From: a virus
Reading direction: 5' to 3' (one strand)
DNA: 26,058 nucleotides
Virus record (IMG/VR): IMGVR_UViG_3300009164_000317
Coordinates: 1 to 26,058 of that record
The first letter of the stretch is position 1; every line of letters begins with the position of its first letter. The notes beneath the pieces are model-generated. The model was not told where the DNA came from and did no database searches. It saw nothing but the letters and a program-made list of their open reading frames with translations. Positions 1 through 9,400 of this stretch are shown here, piece by piece. The position numbers and the translations under genes were made by a program.

Positions 1-5
1 CACCC

Positions 6-833
6 ATGGTCAATGCCCAAGAGTTTAACGAGATTACCAAGGAGCCCTTTGAACCCATCAACATTTGGGACAACGGCAATTTTTATCCAGGTGGTACCAC
101 TGTGCTCTACGGCGACAAATATTATATCAGTACTAAAAATGTGCCGCCAGGTACAGATATCACCAATACTCAATATTGGCAAGAAAAATCTAATCCTGCT
201 ACTCTAGCAGACAAGATGAGTACTAGACCCAAAGACTTGCAAATCAATGATGCTATTCTAATTCAAGCCGAAGCAGAAATACCCAAGTCAGGATTTGATG
301 TTGTGAAGTTTTACATTGTGGCCACCAATTTAGATGGCACACCTGCTAATCCTACCAATGCAACTTACACCGCAGACTACACCATAACTGACGCATCAAG
401 AACCGTGGCCAATGATGGTAACTCACCTCGAGGTGATGGGTATACTGCAGGCTATCTCACAGGCGATGGCAAGGCACCCAATGGCTTGCCAGTCACAGCC
501 GGCGTAAACTTCCCGGTAAATCCTCTCGCTGGACAATACGCTTTGCGATTGGACTACTTCCCCAATCGACTGTTCCGCTTTAACGGCAGATCATGGGTCA
601 AGATCGAAAGCGATGTACGTACTCAACTCACGCCTGGAGCCACCAACAATACTTTACGCAGTAGTTTCGTTAACAATACATACACTACGCCAACTTCAGA
701 CATGGGCAACATTCCAAGTCGTCAAAGTTTGAGCCAGGCGTTACAACCCAATGCGGCCAATGGCGACAATGGTGGCAACGTTGAGCCGCCTAATCCGTAT
801 CCGCCAACGCAACCTTATCAACCATCGAGTTAA
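6..833 (+). CDS. Virion structural (neck-like) protein, probably 5'-truncated by window edge
   Basis: The visible product is 275 residues. It lies 3 bp before the gp15-type sheath stabilizer, where T4-like phages usually carry neck or tail-completion genes. The first 60 residues are rich in Trp, Tyr and Gly (IWDNGNFYPGG, YYISTKNVPPG, QYW) and resemble a small carbohydrate-binding or beta-sandwich module. Around residues 178-203 the segment YALRLDYFPNRLFRFNGRSW looks like one I associate with structural proteins of marine T4-like phages. The tail (about 240-275) is Pro/Asn-rich and probably disordered. The frame stays open to the left edge and no Shine-Dalgarno sequence is visible before the ATG at position 6, so the true start may lie outside the window. 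A role in the neck or head-tail connection is inferred from position only. Confidence 0.6.
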   Translation: MVNAQEFNEITKEPFEPINIWDNGNFYPGGTTVLYGDKYYISTKNVPPGTDITNTQYWQEKSNPATLADKMSTRPKDLQINDAILIQAEAEIPKSGFDVVKFYIVATNLDGTPANPTNATYTADYTITDASRTVANDGNSPRGDGYTAGYLTGDGKAPNGLPVTAGVNFPVNPLAGQYALRLDYFPNRLFRFNGRSWVKIESDVRTQLTPGATNNTLRSSFVNNTYTTPTSDMGNIPSRQSLSQALQPNAANGDNGGNVEPPNPYPPTQPYQPSS

Positions 834-836
834 TTT

Positions 837-2252
837 ATGCAAATGTTCTATTATGATGAGCAAATACGCAGATACCTGCTACAGTTCACACGCATGGTCA
901 GTCTGTTCCAAGTAGAGTATGGACGCAATGAGCAAGGCACAAAAGATCTAGTACGTGTACCTGTGCGTTATGGTGATGCTAGTCGTCAGGCCGCCGTCAT
1001 CATGCAACAGAACTCAGCCAATGCACTGCCATCAACTCCGCTGATAACATTTTACATCACTGGTATGGACTATGATCGTCCTAGAATGCAAGAGCCATAT
1101 CATGTGAACAAAATGCAGGTTCGTCAACGCACTTATGATCCTGCCACAGACACATACGATACCACACAAGGCAATGCATTTACTGTTGAACGACTTATGC
1201 CTGTACCGTACAACATGACTATCAGTATGGACATCTGGACTAGTAACACTAACCAAAAAATGCAGATCTTTGAACAAATTGCCACACTATTCAATCCTAG
1301 CCTGGAAATTCAAAGTTCGGAAAACTATATTGACTGGACCAGTTTGAGTGTGGTAAATCTAGAACGAGTAAACTGGAGTTCAAGAACCATTCCGGTGGGC
1401 ACAGAAAATCCTATTGATATTATGACGTTAACGTTTGGTATTCCTATCTGGATATCTTCGCCAGCCAAGGTCAAGAAACTGGGCGTGGTCGAACGTGTGA
1501 TTGCAAGTATATTTGACGCTAATGGTGATGCTGCCAACGCTATCCTGGACAACGACTTGTTGTTGGGCACACGGCTCAAGGTCACTCCTTGGAATTATCA
1601 AGTGGTGTTGTTAGACGGGCAGTTGCAAATCCTACAACCTGCCGAGGTGGTTATACCCAACCGATTGAGTTTGTCACCGTTTACATTCCCTATTGTGGAA
1701 AATCCACAAATCACTTGGCCTGCTGTGGTTGAAGCCTATGGGGTGTTACGTCCCGGTATTAGTTATATTACCTTGGATAACCCTTGGAATCCTGACTCCA
1801 GCATTGTGGGAACTATTACACTGAATCCTGCAGATGATAGATTGTTTATTTTCAACATTGATCCAGACACTGCACCGCAAAATACTTTGCTTCCTGTAAA
1901 TTCAGTGATCAACCCTTTGTTGAGTGGCCCCAACAACGGATTACCTGCACCAGTCCTAGGTCAACGTTATTTGATTACTGAAGCGACTGGCAATACTGAT
2001 AACGCACAAAACCCCATGGGTTGGCTGGGTGCCGGGGGACAACCTTTGTTGGCCAATGCCAATGACATTATTGAATTTGATGGTGTTAGATGGATAATAG
2101 CATTTAACAGTTTAACTGACACTGAAGTACAGTATGTAACCAATCTTACCACCGCCATTCAATACAAGTGGACTACTGGCACAACTGGTGGTGCTTGGGT
2201 CAAAAGCATCGATGGCTTGTATGCTGGGGGCTCGTGGAATCTGATATTGTAA
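837..2252 (+). CDS. gp15: T4 gp15-like tail sheath stabilizer / tail completion protein
   Basis: The 471-residue product matches the T4 gp15 family, which forms a ring at the top of the contractile tail, stabilises the sheath and joins tail to neck. The family-like N-terminus is FYYDEQIRRYLLQFTRMVSLFQV, split here as FYYDEQIRRYL then the hydrophobic stretch after it, followed by VRVPVRYGD, then ITFYITGMDYDRPR at about 64-77, and VPYNMTISMDIWT at about 122-134. Residues about 135-230 hold the conserved core ending at the PIWISSPAKVKK segment. T4 gp15 is about 270 residues. The extra 200 or so residues include GQRYLITEATG (about 380) and NANDIIEFDGVRWI (about 400-413) and end in GLYAGGSWNLIL, an extension I recall from other marine T4-like phages. 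A second ATG two codons downstream (843) is an alternative start. GAG lies about 8 bp upstream as a weak ribosome-binding site. Confidence 0.85.
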   Translation: MQMFYYDEQIRRYLLQFTRMVSLFQVEYGRNEQGTKDLVRVPVRYGDASRQAAVIMQQNSANALPSTPLITFYITGMDYDRPRMQEPYHVNKMQVRQRTYDPATDTYDTTQGNAFTVERLMPVPYNMTISMDIWTSNTNQKMQIFEQIATLFNPSLEIQSSENYIDWTSLSVVNLERVNWSSRTIPVGTENPIDIMTLTFGIPIWISSPAKVKKLGVVERVIASIFDANGDAANAILDNDLLLGTRLKVTPWNYQVVLLDGQLQILQPAEVVIPNRLSLSPFTFPIVENPQITWPAVVEAYGVLRPGISYITLDNPWNPDSSIVGTITLNPADDRLFIFNIDPDTAPQNTLLPVNSVINPLLSGPNNGLPAPVLGQRYLITEATGNTDNAQNPMGWLGAGGQPLLANANDIIEFDGVRWIIAFNSLTDTEVQYVTNLTTAIQYKWTTGTTGGAWVKSIDGLYAGGSWNLIL

Positions 2253-2662
2253 AGGCCGTTGGGGTGTGGTTCTACTGTGGTAGAACACAACGGTACCTCT
2301 ATCTCTTAAGAAATGATGTCAAGTATCCTGACACCTGGGGCCTGGCCGGAGGCAAGGTTGAGTCGGGCGAAAATCTTCTTGTGGCAGTGGAACGCGAATG
2401 CAGTGAAGAACTGGGCAGTGTGCCTGATTACGAACGCTTGATACCCATAGAAAAATTCACATCACCAGATGGTGCGTTTGAGTATCATACTTTTTGGTGC
2501 AGGGTAGACTATGAGTTTGTACCTGATCTAAATCACGAACACACAGGCTATGCCTGGATTGAATCTGGACGTTGGCCAAGACCTTTACATCCTGGCTTGT
2601 GGAACACTGTAAATTTAGATGCTGTTCAGCAAAAGATTCAGCAAGTGGAACAGACGTTATAG
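2234..2662 (+). CDS. Nudix hydrolase
   Basis: A 142-residue protein with a complete Nudix box GX5EX7REUXEEXGU: from the GTG start, G40, E46, R54-E55, E58-E59 and G61 are all present (GGKVESGE, then RECSEELGS). Such enzymes cleave nucleoside diphosphates linked to another group, for example oxidised nucleotides, (d)NTPs, ADP-ribose or nucleotide sugars. The substrate cannot be told here. The GTG at 2234 is preferred because the hydrophobic first strand (DIVKAVGVWFYC) begins just after it and GGGGG lies 3 bp upstream. The frame stays open to an ATG at 2168, but that would add an unlikely Trp/Cys-rich tail read from within gp15. The gene overlaps the end of gp15 by 19 bp, so it is probably translated from the same transcript. 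It ends tail to tail with the minus-strand fibre block. Confidence 0.85.
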   Translation: MESDIVKAVGVWFYCGRTQRYLYLLRNDVKYPDTWGLAGGKVESGENLLVAVERECSEELGSVPDYERLIPIEKFTSPDGAFEYHTFWCRVDYEFVPDLNHEHTGYAWIESGRWPRPLHPGLWNTVNLDAVQQKIQQVEQTL

Positions 2663-2666
2663 TCTG
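2657..2666. other. Convergent gene junction with interlocked stop codons
   Basis: TTATAG at 2657-2662 contains TAA of the minus-strand fibre gene and TAG of the plus-strand Nudix gene. A weak inverted repeat (CAGAC at 2651-2655, GTCTG at 2662-2666) spans it, but no U-tract follows on either strand. No convincing factor-independent terminator separates the two opposing transcription units. Confidence 0.6.
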
Positions 2667-4216
2667 CCAACCACAACTTCAATTGTACCAATATCGGTAC
2701 TGGAGTAACTTTCTAGTGCTTTGCCAATGATCACACCTGGTTGATATTTGCTCATATCTAAGCGTTCAGCAACACCAGCACGGTTGCTAGATACCACACG
2801 ATCACCTGCTGTGATTGGACCAATCACCCGACATGGCACACGGCCAATCAAGCCAACTTCCACTGTAAATTCTGATTGCAGTCCTGAATTCATCACGTGT
2901 GCTGGGTGTGTAGATACTACCCCGGCAATTTTGTTGTCATGAGTCACCGTGCTCATGGTGACTTCTTGTGTGCCACCAAATACTACTACAGTACCTGGAG
3001 GATATTGCGCATCGGCTTTATAAACTTCGGCCAAGTCAGCATAGAGTGCTGTGGTTGCTTGAGCAAACAATCTGTTGAAATAGTTGCTGGCGTTGCCAAT
3101 GTTGGCTGTGGCGTTGGCAGTACTGGTTTGAATGTTGCCTGAAACGATTAACACACCGCTACCTAAGGCGGCTGTGCCATTAATGATCACGTTTGAATGA
3201 ACAGCATTGCCTGTTGAACTCATTAGTCCAGCAGTTAGAATGTTACCACCAATTACGTTGGCAGTGACACTGAGTATACCAACCGGTATATTGGTTTGTC
3301 CTGAGCCGTTAGGGTTCAAGTTGATGTTACCGTTAGAAGTGGTGTTAATCCACAATGTGCCGGTGTCAACAATGTTGCCGGTTAAACTATGGTCGCCACC
3401 TGTTATGAGAGCGCCTGCGGCACTAATCAGGCCACCTGTCAACAAATTACCACCTGTAACGTTGGCAGTAACAGAAACCACTGAGCCTAGATGACTTGTA
3501 CCAGTGATTGTACTAGTAGCACTAATTAATCCACCTGTCAACAAATTACCACCTGTAACGTTGGCTGTTACAGCCAATGAACCCAAAGTACCAACTGATG
3601 TAATGTTGGTTTGTGCGACTGTGGTTAGCGTACCAACAATGTTAGTACCTGACAAATTACCACCTGTAACGTTGCCAGTTGCACTGATCAATCCACCTGT
3701 TAAGAAGTTAGCACTAGTTATGTTGCCACTTACACTGGATAAACCAGTTGTATAGATTCCAGTTGATGCTACAACAAACACATTTGATGTACCACCAATT
3801 GTGATGTTGGCGTTACCGCCACTTGTGCCAATATTGGCTTCACTTGTGCCGTTAAATATTTTGCTGGCGCTGAGTCCACTTAATGCGGCACCATTACCGA
3901 TAAAATAAGGGGCAGTTACGTTGGCGGCTGCAGATATCAATCCACCAGTCAAGATGTTACCACCTGTAACGTTGGCTGTTACAGATACCACTGAACCCAA
4001 ATGGCTTGTGCCAGTAATTGTACCTGTGGAACTAATCAACCCACCAGTTAGCAGATTACCTGCTGAGACGTTGCCTGAAAATGTAGCACTAGAAACAACT
4101 AGTGTACCAATAATGTTTCCGCCATAGATATTGCCAGTGGCAGAGATAATACCCCCACTGGATATGATATTGCCTGTTGCTGATATTCCTGTTGTACCGT
4201 CTAGTGATAATGCCAT
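2657..4216 (-). CDS. Tail-fibre-like repeat protein with C-terminal Peptidase_G2-like domain
   Basis: A 519-residue protein beginning MALSLDGTTGISATGN, a short N-terminus common in phage fibre proteins. Residues about 10-385 are a degenerate Gly/Asn/Thr/Ser repeat built on ATGNVTGGNLLTGGLIS, probably a beta-helical shaft. From about 385 a different domain starts at ALYADLAEVYKAD and runs through KIAGVVSTHPAH and GLIGRVPCRV to GTIEVVVGRL. This resembles Pfam Peptidase_G2 (PF11962), a self-cleaving intramolecular chaperone at the end of beta-helical tail proteins. The assignment is by memory of the pattern, and cleavage is not shown. The same domain closes the 2099-residue fibre at 6412-12711, with near-identical DNA at its start. 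The start codon follows GAGGACAGG, a likely ribosome-binding site. The last 6 bp overlap the stop of the Nudix gene on the other strand. Confidence 0.75.
   Translation of the reverse strand: MALSLDGTTGISATGNIISSGGIISATGNIYGGNIIGTLVVSSATFSGNVSAGNLLTGGLISSTGTITGTSHLGSVVSVTANVTGGNILTGGLISAAANVTAPYFIGNGAALSGLSASKIFNGTSEANIGTSGGNANITIGGTSNVFVVASTGIYTTGLSSVSGNITSANFLTGGLISATGNVTGGNLSGTNIVGTLTTVAQTNITSVGTLGSLAVTANVTGGNLLTGGLISATSTITGTSHLGSVVSVTANVTGGNLLTGGLISAAGALITGGDHSLTGNIVDTGTLWINTTSNGNINLNPNGSGQTNIPVGILSVTANVIGGNILTAGLMSSTGNAVHSNVIINGTAALGSGVLIVSGNIQTSTANATANIGNASNYFNRLFAQATTALYADLAEVYKADAQYPPGTVVVFGGTQEVTMSTVTHDNKIAGVVSTHPAHVMNSGLQSEFTVEVGLIGRVPCRVIGPITAGDRVVSSNRAGVAERLDMSKYQPGVIIGKALESYSSTDIGTIEVVVGRL
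3031..3079 (-). repeat. Dispersed direct repeat, copy 1 (partner at 6780-6828)
   Basis: These 49 bp match 6780-6828 with a single mismatch, and 3042-3079 is a 38-bp exact match to 6791-6828. They encode the start of the shared C-terminal domain (FNRLFAQATTALYADLA). Flanking DNA has diverged much more. This suggests recent gene conversion or recombination between the 519- and 2099-residue fibre genes. Confidence 0.9.
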
Positions 4217-4234
4217 GAAACCTGTCCTCGATTG

Positions 4235-4242
4235 TATTTATG
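4235..4242 (-). promoter_or_regulatory. Candidate T4-like late promoter (CATAAATA)
   Basis: Read on the minus strand the sequence is CATAAATA, 7 of 8 to the T4 late -10 element TATAAATA. It sits 18 bp upstream of the ATG at 4216 and overlaps the stop codon of the 720-residue fibre gene. The next bases (ACAATCGAGG) are shared in part with the region upstream of the 2380-residue gene. No sigma70 -35 box is evident. T4 late promoters do not need one. Confidence 0.45.
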
Positions 4243-6400
4243 GTGCGTAAACATATAGCGTTGATGAGTCGGGTACTGAAATATTAAACCCATTCCCTAA
4301 TGTGACTGGGCCCAGCAACAGGGCATTTACAGAATCTGCCACTGCTACATTAGCACTCAGTGTTTTTGGCCCTGCAAATGTACCGTACATGGTCAAACTG
4401 CCCAGGTTAATAACCACAGTATTTGACGCACCTGCCACGTTCATGGCAATGTTGCCCGAAGCCTGCGGTATGCTGATAGTTGTGGCACCGTTGGCAATTT
4501 GGCTGGCAGCACCTGCATTAAGCCCAGTTAAAAACGCACCGTTACCAATGTAATAATTACCAGTGATATTGCCGGTTGCTGAAATTTGTCCAACTGTGAG
4601 TAAGTTACCACCAGTGATATTACCCGTTGCTGTAACTAGGCCTGCTGTGGTAATATTACCACCAATTATGTTGGCAACTGAAATTACGTTGCCAGTGGCT
4701 GTGAGTATACCTGCTGTGAGCAAATTACCACCAGTAATGTTGGCTGCTGAGGTAATTGTTGATGTAGCAGATATCAATCCTGCTGTCAGTATGTTGCCAC
4801 CAGTTATATTTGCTGTAACAGATACTACTGTACCCAAGTGACTTGTGCCAGTTATGGTACTAGCGGCACTTATTAGCCCACCGGTCAAGATGTTGCCACC
4901 GGTTATGTTGGCAACTACTGATGCACCAGTTGAATCAATTTTTACTCGTTCAACCAGTCCATTAGTGCCGACACTACCGGGAGTTTTTGTTTGAAGACTG
5001 AGATAGGCTGAATAGTTACCATCATCAATTCCGGCTATTCTGGCTTCTGCGTTGGCCGCGGCAACTGAAATTTGATAAGTGTAGAAATCAATTGCTGACC
5101 CAGCGCCTGCGCCGCCACCTGTGTTAATTAGATTTAACTGAACTTTTGTTGCCGCTGCCAAACTGTTGTTAAGATTTAATGGGGCAATAGTATACCATGT
5201 TGGCTGTGCCGGGATAGAGCCAAAGAAAACATTACCTATAAAGGTAGATATGTTGGCCGACCCTGGAATAGTTATATTTCCACCTGTGATATTACCTGTA
5301 GCGGATATCAATCCGCCTGTTAATATGTTACCGGCAGTTACATTACCACTAACACTGACCACAGCACCTGTATGACTTGCCACGTTAACAATGTTAGTGA
5401 ACATACCATTATTGGCTATAATGTTAGCAGTGGCACTAACCAATCCACCTGTCAACAAGTTACCACCGGTTACGTTACCGGTTGCTGTGATCAACCCACC
5501 AGTCAACAAATTACCACCTGTAACGTTGGCAGTCACCGCCAATGATGTTAGTGTGCCAACCGAGGTAATGTTTGCTTGTGCGTTACCTGATACTGTGGCA
5601 GCATAACTTGTTGTTGGAATGCTCAATGTGCCTGTGACGTTGGCGCCCGGTATACTGGTTAATCCAGCACCTGATCCATTAAATTGTGATCCAGTGATAG
5701 TTGATGTAGCACTGATTAGTCCACCTGTCAACAAGTTGCCACCTGTAACGTTAGCAGTAACAGCCAATGAGCCTAATGTGCCAACGCTTGTGATATTAGT
5801 TTGAGCGGCTGTGATCAGTGTACCCGCAATATTAGTACCTGATAAATTACCACCTGTGATGTTGCCAGCGGCACTAACTGCTCCGCCAGAACTTATGCCA
5901 CCTGCTGAAATATTACCTGCGCTGAGATTAGCAAGTGTGGTTGCTCCACTTACACTGAGCGTGCCAGTAACACTAACCAATCCAGCAGTTAATAAATTCC
6001 CACCAGTGACATTGCCTGCCGATATAATGTTACCGCTGGCACTTACGATACCAGTAACATATTCACCTGTTGTGGCAAACACAGCCACATTGCCCGTGCC
6101 ACCAATGCCAACACTAACGTTGCCGCCTGAACTTACTACACTTACATTACTTGTACCATTGGTTATGGCCGCAGGATTTGTAGAAATACCTGTGAGTAAC
6201 GCACCGTTACCAATAAAGTAATTGCCTGTTAGGATGTTGCCGGCCGCACTGATATAGCCATTAGAAACAACAGTATTGGCCGTGATGATGTTGGCCGTTG
6301 AGAGGATGCGGGTCCAGGAGTTGCTAACGTTCGAGTACTGATACGAAACGTTGTTAACAACTACCGTTTGCCCGTTCGTCGGCGACGTTGGAAAGGCCAT
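4238..6400 (-). CDS. Tail-fibre-like repeat protein, 720 aa
   Basis: A 720-residue protein beginning MAFPTSPTNGQTVVVNNVSY and NSWTRIL, an N-terminal module also found at the start of the 2099-residue fibre and common in phage fibre and adaptor proteins. The shaft is a mosaic of the 17/23-residue GN-T repeat. Near residues 387-493 there is a non-repeat insertion (PTWYTIAPLNL, then INTGGGAGAGSAIDFYTY, then LVERVKIDSTG), resembling the pre-tip region of other phage fibres. The C-terminus has its own tip, VNALLLGPVTLGNGFNISVP, and lacks the Peptidase_G2-like domain. The start follows AAAGGATAGCGA, a good ribosome-binding site, 11 bp after the stop of the upstream fibre gene, so the two are probably co-transcribed. 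Role: distal fibre or baseplate-attached virion protein. The receptor is unknown. Confidence 0.75.
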   Translation of the reverse strand: MAFPTSPTNGQTVVVNNVSYQYSNVSNSWTRILSTANIITANTVVSNGYISAAGNILTGNYFIGNGALLTGISTNPAAITNGTSNVSVVSSGGNVSVGIGGTGNVAVFATTGEYVTGIVSASGNIISAGNVTGGNLLTAGLVSVTGTLSVSGATTLANLSAGNISAGGISSGGAVSAAGNITGGNLSGTNIAGTLITAAQTNITSVGTLGSLAVTANVTGGNLLTGGLISATSTITGSQFNGSGAGLTSIPGANVTGTLSIPTTSYAATVSGNAQANITSVGTLTSLAVTANVTGGNLLTGGLITATGNVTGGNLLTGGLVSATANIIANNGMFTNIVNVASHTGAVVSVSGNVTAGNILTGGLISATGNITGGNITIPGSANISTFIGNVFFGSIPAQPTWYTIAPLNLNNSLAAATKVQLNLINTGGGAGAGSAIDFYTYQISVAAANAEARIAGIDDGNYSAYLSLQTKTPGSVGTNGLVERVKIDSTGASVVANITGGNILTGGLISAASTITGTSHLGTVVSVTANITGGNILTAGLISATSTITSAANITGGNLLTAGILTATGNVISVANIIGGNITTAGLVTATGNITGGNLLTVGQISATGNITGNYYIGNGAFLTGLNAGAASQIANGATTISIPQASGNIAMNVAGASNTVVINLGSLTMYGTFAGPKTLSANVAVADSVNALLLGPVTLGNGFNISVPDSSTLYVYAP

Positions 6401-6411
6401 TCGCTATCCTT

Positions 6412-9400
6412 TTAATGCTTGCCAATCACGATTTCAATTGTGCCTTTGTCGCCGTCGAAGTCTTCTAGTGATTTACCAATTATAGTACCTACTTTTGGAC
6501 TTGTAATTGTAACTGCTCTGGCGGTGCCGTCTCCAGCACTGACCATCAAGTCACCTTTGCGTACTGTGCCTGTTACACTGACTGGTACACGACCAATCAA
6601 TGCCACTGTGACCACATGTTCACCAACGACTCCTGCGTTCATCAAGTGAGCCGGATTTGTTGAAACCACACCAGCAACCCGCTTGCTGGAATCTACAGTA
6701 CTTATAGTAACTTCTTGTGTGCCACCAAAATCTAAAACAGTACCAGAAGCGTAGTCAGCATCGCCTACGTAGTTCTCTGCCAAGTCAGCGTAGAGTGCTG
6801 TGGTTGCTTGAGCAAACAATCTGTTGAAGTAAACGCTGGAACTACCGATGTTACCAACGGCGTTGCCTTGACCGTTAACTATGTCTTTGTTAACAATAAT
6901 TACACCTGTACCATTTGGACTTAAAGTAATGTTGCCATTGCTCGAAGTACTAACAGTCAATGCGCCAGTATCAACGATGTTACCTACTAGGCTTATGTCT
7001 CCACCGACCTGTATTGCGCCAGTTGCTGATATCAATCCACCTGTCAACAAGTTGCCACCGGTGATATTACCAGTAACACTTGTAAGACCTGCATTGATCA
7101 AGTTGCCTACGTTTACGTTACCGGTTGCTGATATTAGTCCACCTGTCAACAAATTGCCACCGGTTACGTTGGCTGTTACAGAAACTACACTACCTAAATG
7201 ACTTGTACCAGTGATTGTACCAGTAGAACTGATTAGTCCACCTGTCAAGATATTGCCACCAGTTACGTTGGCTGTCACAGCCAATGAACCCAAAGTACCA
7301 ACACTTGTAATATTAGTTTGTGCGGCAGTAGTTAGCGTACCAACAATATTAGTACCTGACAAATTACCACCAGTAATATTGCCAGTTGCTGATATCAATC
7401 CACCTGTCAAGATGTTGCCACCTGTAACGTTACCAGCCACGCTGGATGTTGCGGTTGCACCGGCTAATACTGTGGTTCCACCTGCTGGGTTGGTCAGCAC
7501 AATTGCTGTGGCGTTGGCACTGATTTGAGCGTTGCCCAAATAAATTGTGCTGTTGCTCAACCACAAGTCTTTCCAACGCTGTGATGTTGAACCTAAATCA
7601 TAAGTGATGTTGGCACTTGGCAAGAAGTTAGTTGCCAAAGTCAATGCAGTTGTACTAAACACAGCAGTGTTACTTGTGCCAGCAATTGTGATATTGGCAT
7701 TGCCGTTTGGTGACTGAATGTCAATCTGTGTTGTGCCATTCTGTATGCGATCGCCCAGGATGTTACCACTCAGTGTGGCATTGCCTGACACACTCAAGTC
7801 ACCTGTGATCGAGACCAAAGTTGGTGTGACCACCATCACATTTGATGTGCCACCCACTGAGGTTGTGACGTTACCACCAGACCCATTCACTGTAACGTTT
7901 GATGTGCCGTTGTTGATGTTGCTTACACTTGTAATAATGCCGCTAAGTGAAGCACCGTTACCATAGTAGTTCACAGCATACACATTGGCAAATGATTGAC
8001 TTGAACTACCAATGTCGTATGTGGCATTGGCATTGACCAACAGGCTACCGGAAATTGCCACGTTGGCAACCACTCCGCCAGCAAATGCAGGGCTGGATAC
8101 ATCGACCCAGTAATTACTTGTGCCATCATAAAGGTACTCGTACAACACATCCGTTGAAGTGTTATACCACTGGTCGGTCACTTTAGGATTTGGAGTTGTA
8201 GGAGGTGCTGTATTGGCTGTGTATATTATGCCAGGAGGAACTGGAGTTCCGTTGGCATAAAAATAGTTGTTGGTGAGTATGTTACCACCAGCAATGTTAC
8301 CTGAGGTACTGATCAAACCAGTTGTGGTAATGTTACCACCAGTTACGTTACCGCTTACACTGACCACACTGCCCAGGAAACTTGAACCAGTGACTGTACC
8401 AGTTGAACTGATCAATCCACCTGTCAACAAGTTGCCACCGGCAATATTGGCTGCGCTGGTAATAGTTCCAGTTGAACTGATTAAGCCACCTGTCAACACA
8501 TTGCCGCCTGTTACATTACCACTCACACTCAACAGTCCATTAATGTATTCACCAGTAGTGGCAAATACGGCTACGTTTGATGTTCCACCAACACTGACTG
8601 CCACGTTGGCATTGGCCGCATAGATACTAACGTTTGATGTACCATTGTTGATATTGGCTACTGATGTAATAACTCCACTTAGGAATGCACCATTACCCAA
8701 GATGTAGTTACCAGTCACATTACCAGTTGCTGACACTAGTCCTGCAGTTAGCACATTACCACCAGTGATGTTGGCAGCACTAGTGATTGTTGATGTAGCA
8801 GAGATCAACCCACCAGTTATCAAGTTACCACCAACAACGTTGGCAGTAGCACTAATTAATCCACCAGTCAGTACGTTACCGCCTGTGATATTGGCAGTTG
8901 CCGAGACTGCACCGCCTGTGTTTACGTTACCACCAGTTACGTTGCCGTTTGCACTGATTAAACCAGTTACCAGTAGACCTGCACCAGTGAAAAGTCCCAC
9001 ATTACTTGCACCACCTATGGTGATACCAATATTACCGTTAGTGGCACCTGCAATGTTTGAAGTTCCTGCTGTGATTGGGAAGCCTGCTGAGGTAGCAGTA
9101 ACACCTGTTAGTTGCGAGCCGTTACCAATAAAGAATGAGCCTGTGTTAGCGGTAATATTACCAACTGCACTTATTTGACCAGCAGTTAAAATGTTGCCAC
9201 CAAGAATATTGGCTGTTGCAGATACTATGCCACCTGTCAACAAGTTTCCACCGGTAATATCAGAAGTAGCAGAGATCAAACCACCAGTTAAAACATTGCC
9301 ACCAGTTACGTTACCACTCAATGATGCAATAGTACCGGTTAAACTTGGTGCGTTGACAATAGTAGTAGCAATTACATTGTTGCCGTTGACGTTCGCCGCA

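Noticed and set aside
2168-2233. Longer Nudix start at 2168
   Set aside because: This part lies wholly inside gp15 and encodes a Trp/Cys-rich stretch unlike Nudix N-termini. GTG at 2234 fits the fold.
2657-6400. The 519- and 720-residue fibres as fragments of one broken 2099-type gene
   Set aside because: Each has its own start context and plausible N-terminal module, and the 720-residue protein has its own complete C-terminal tip. A frameshift would not create these ends.
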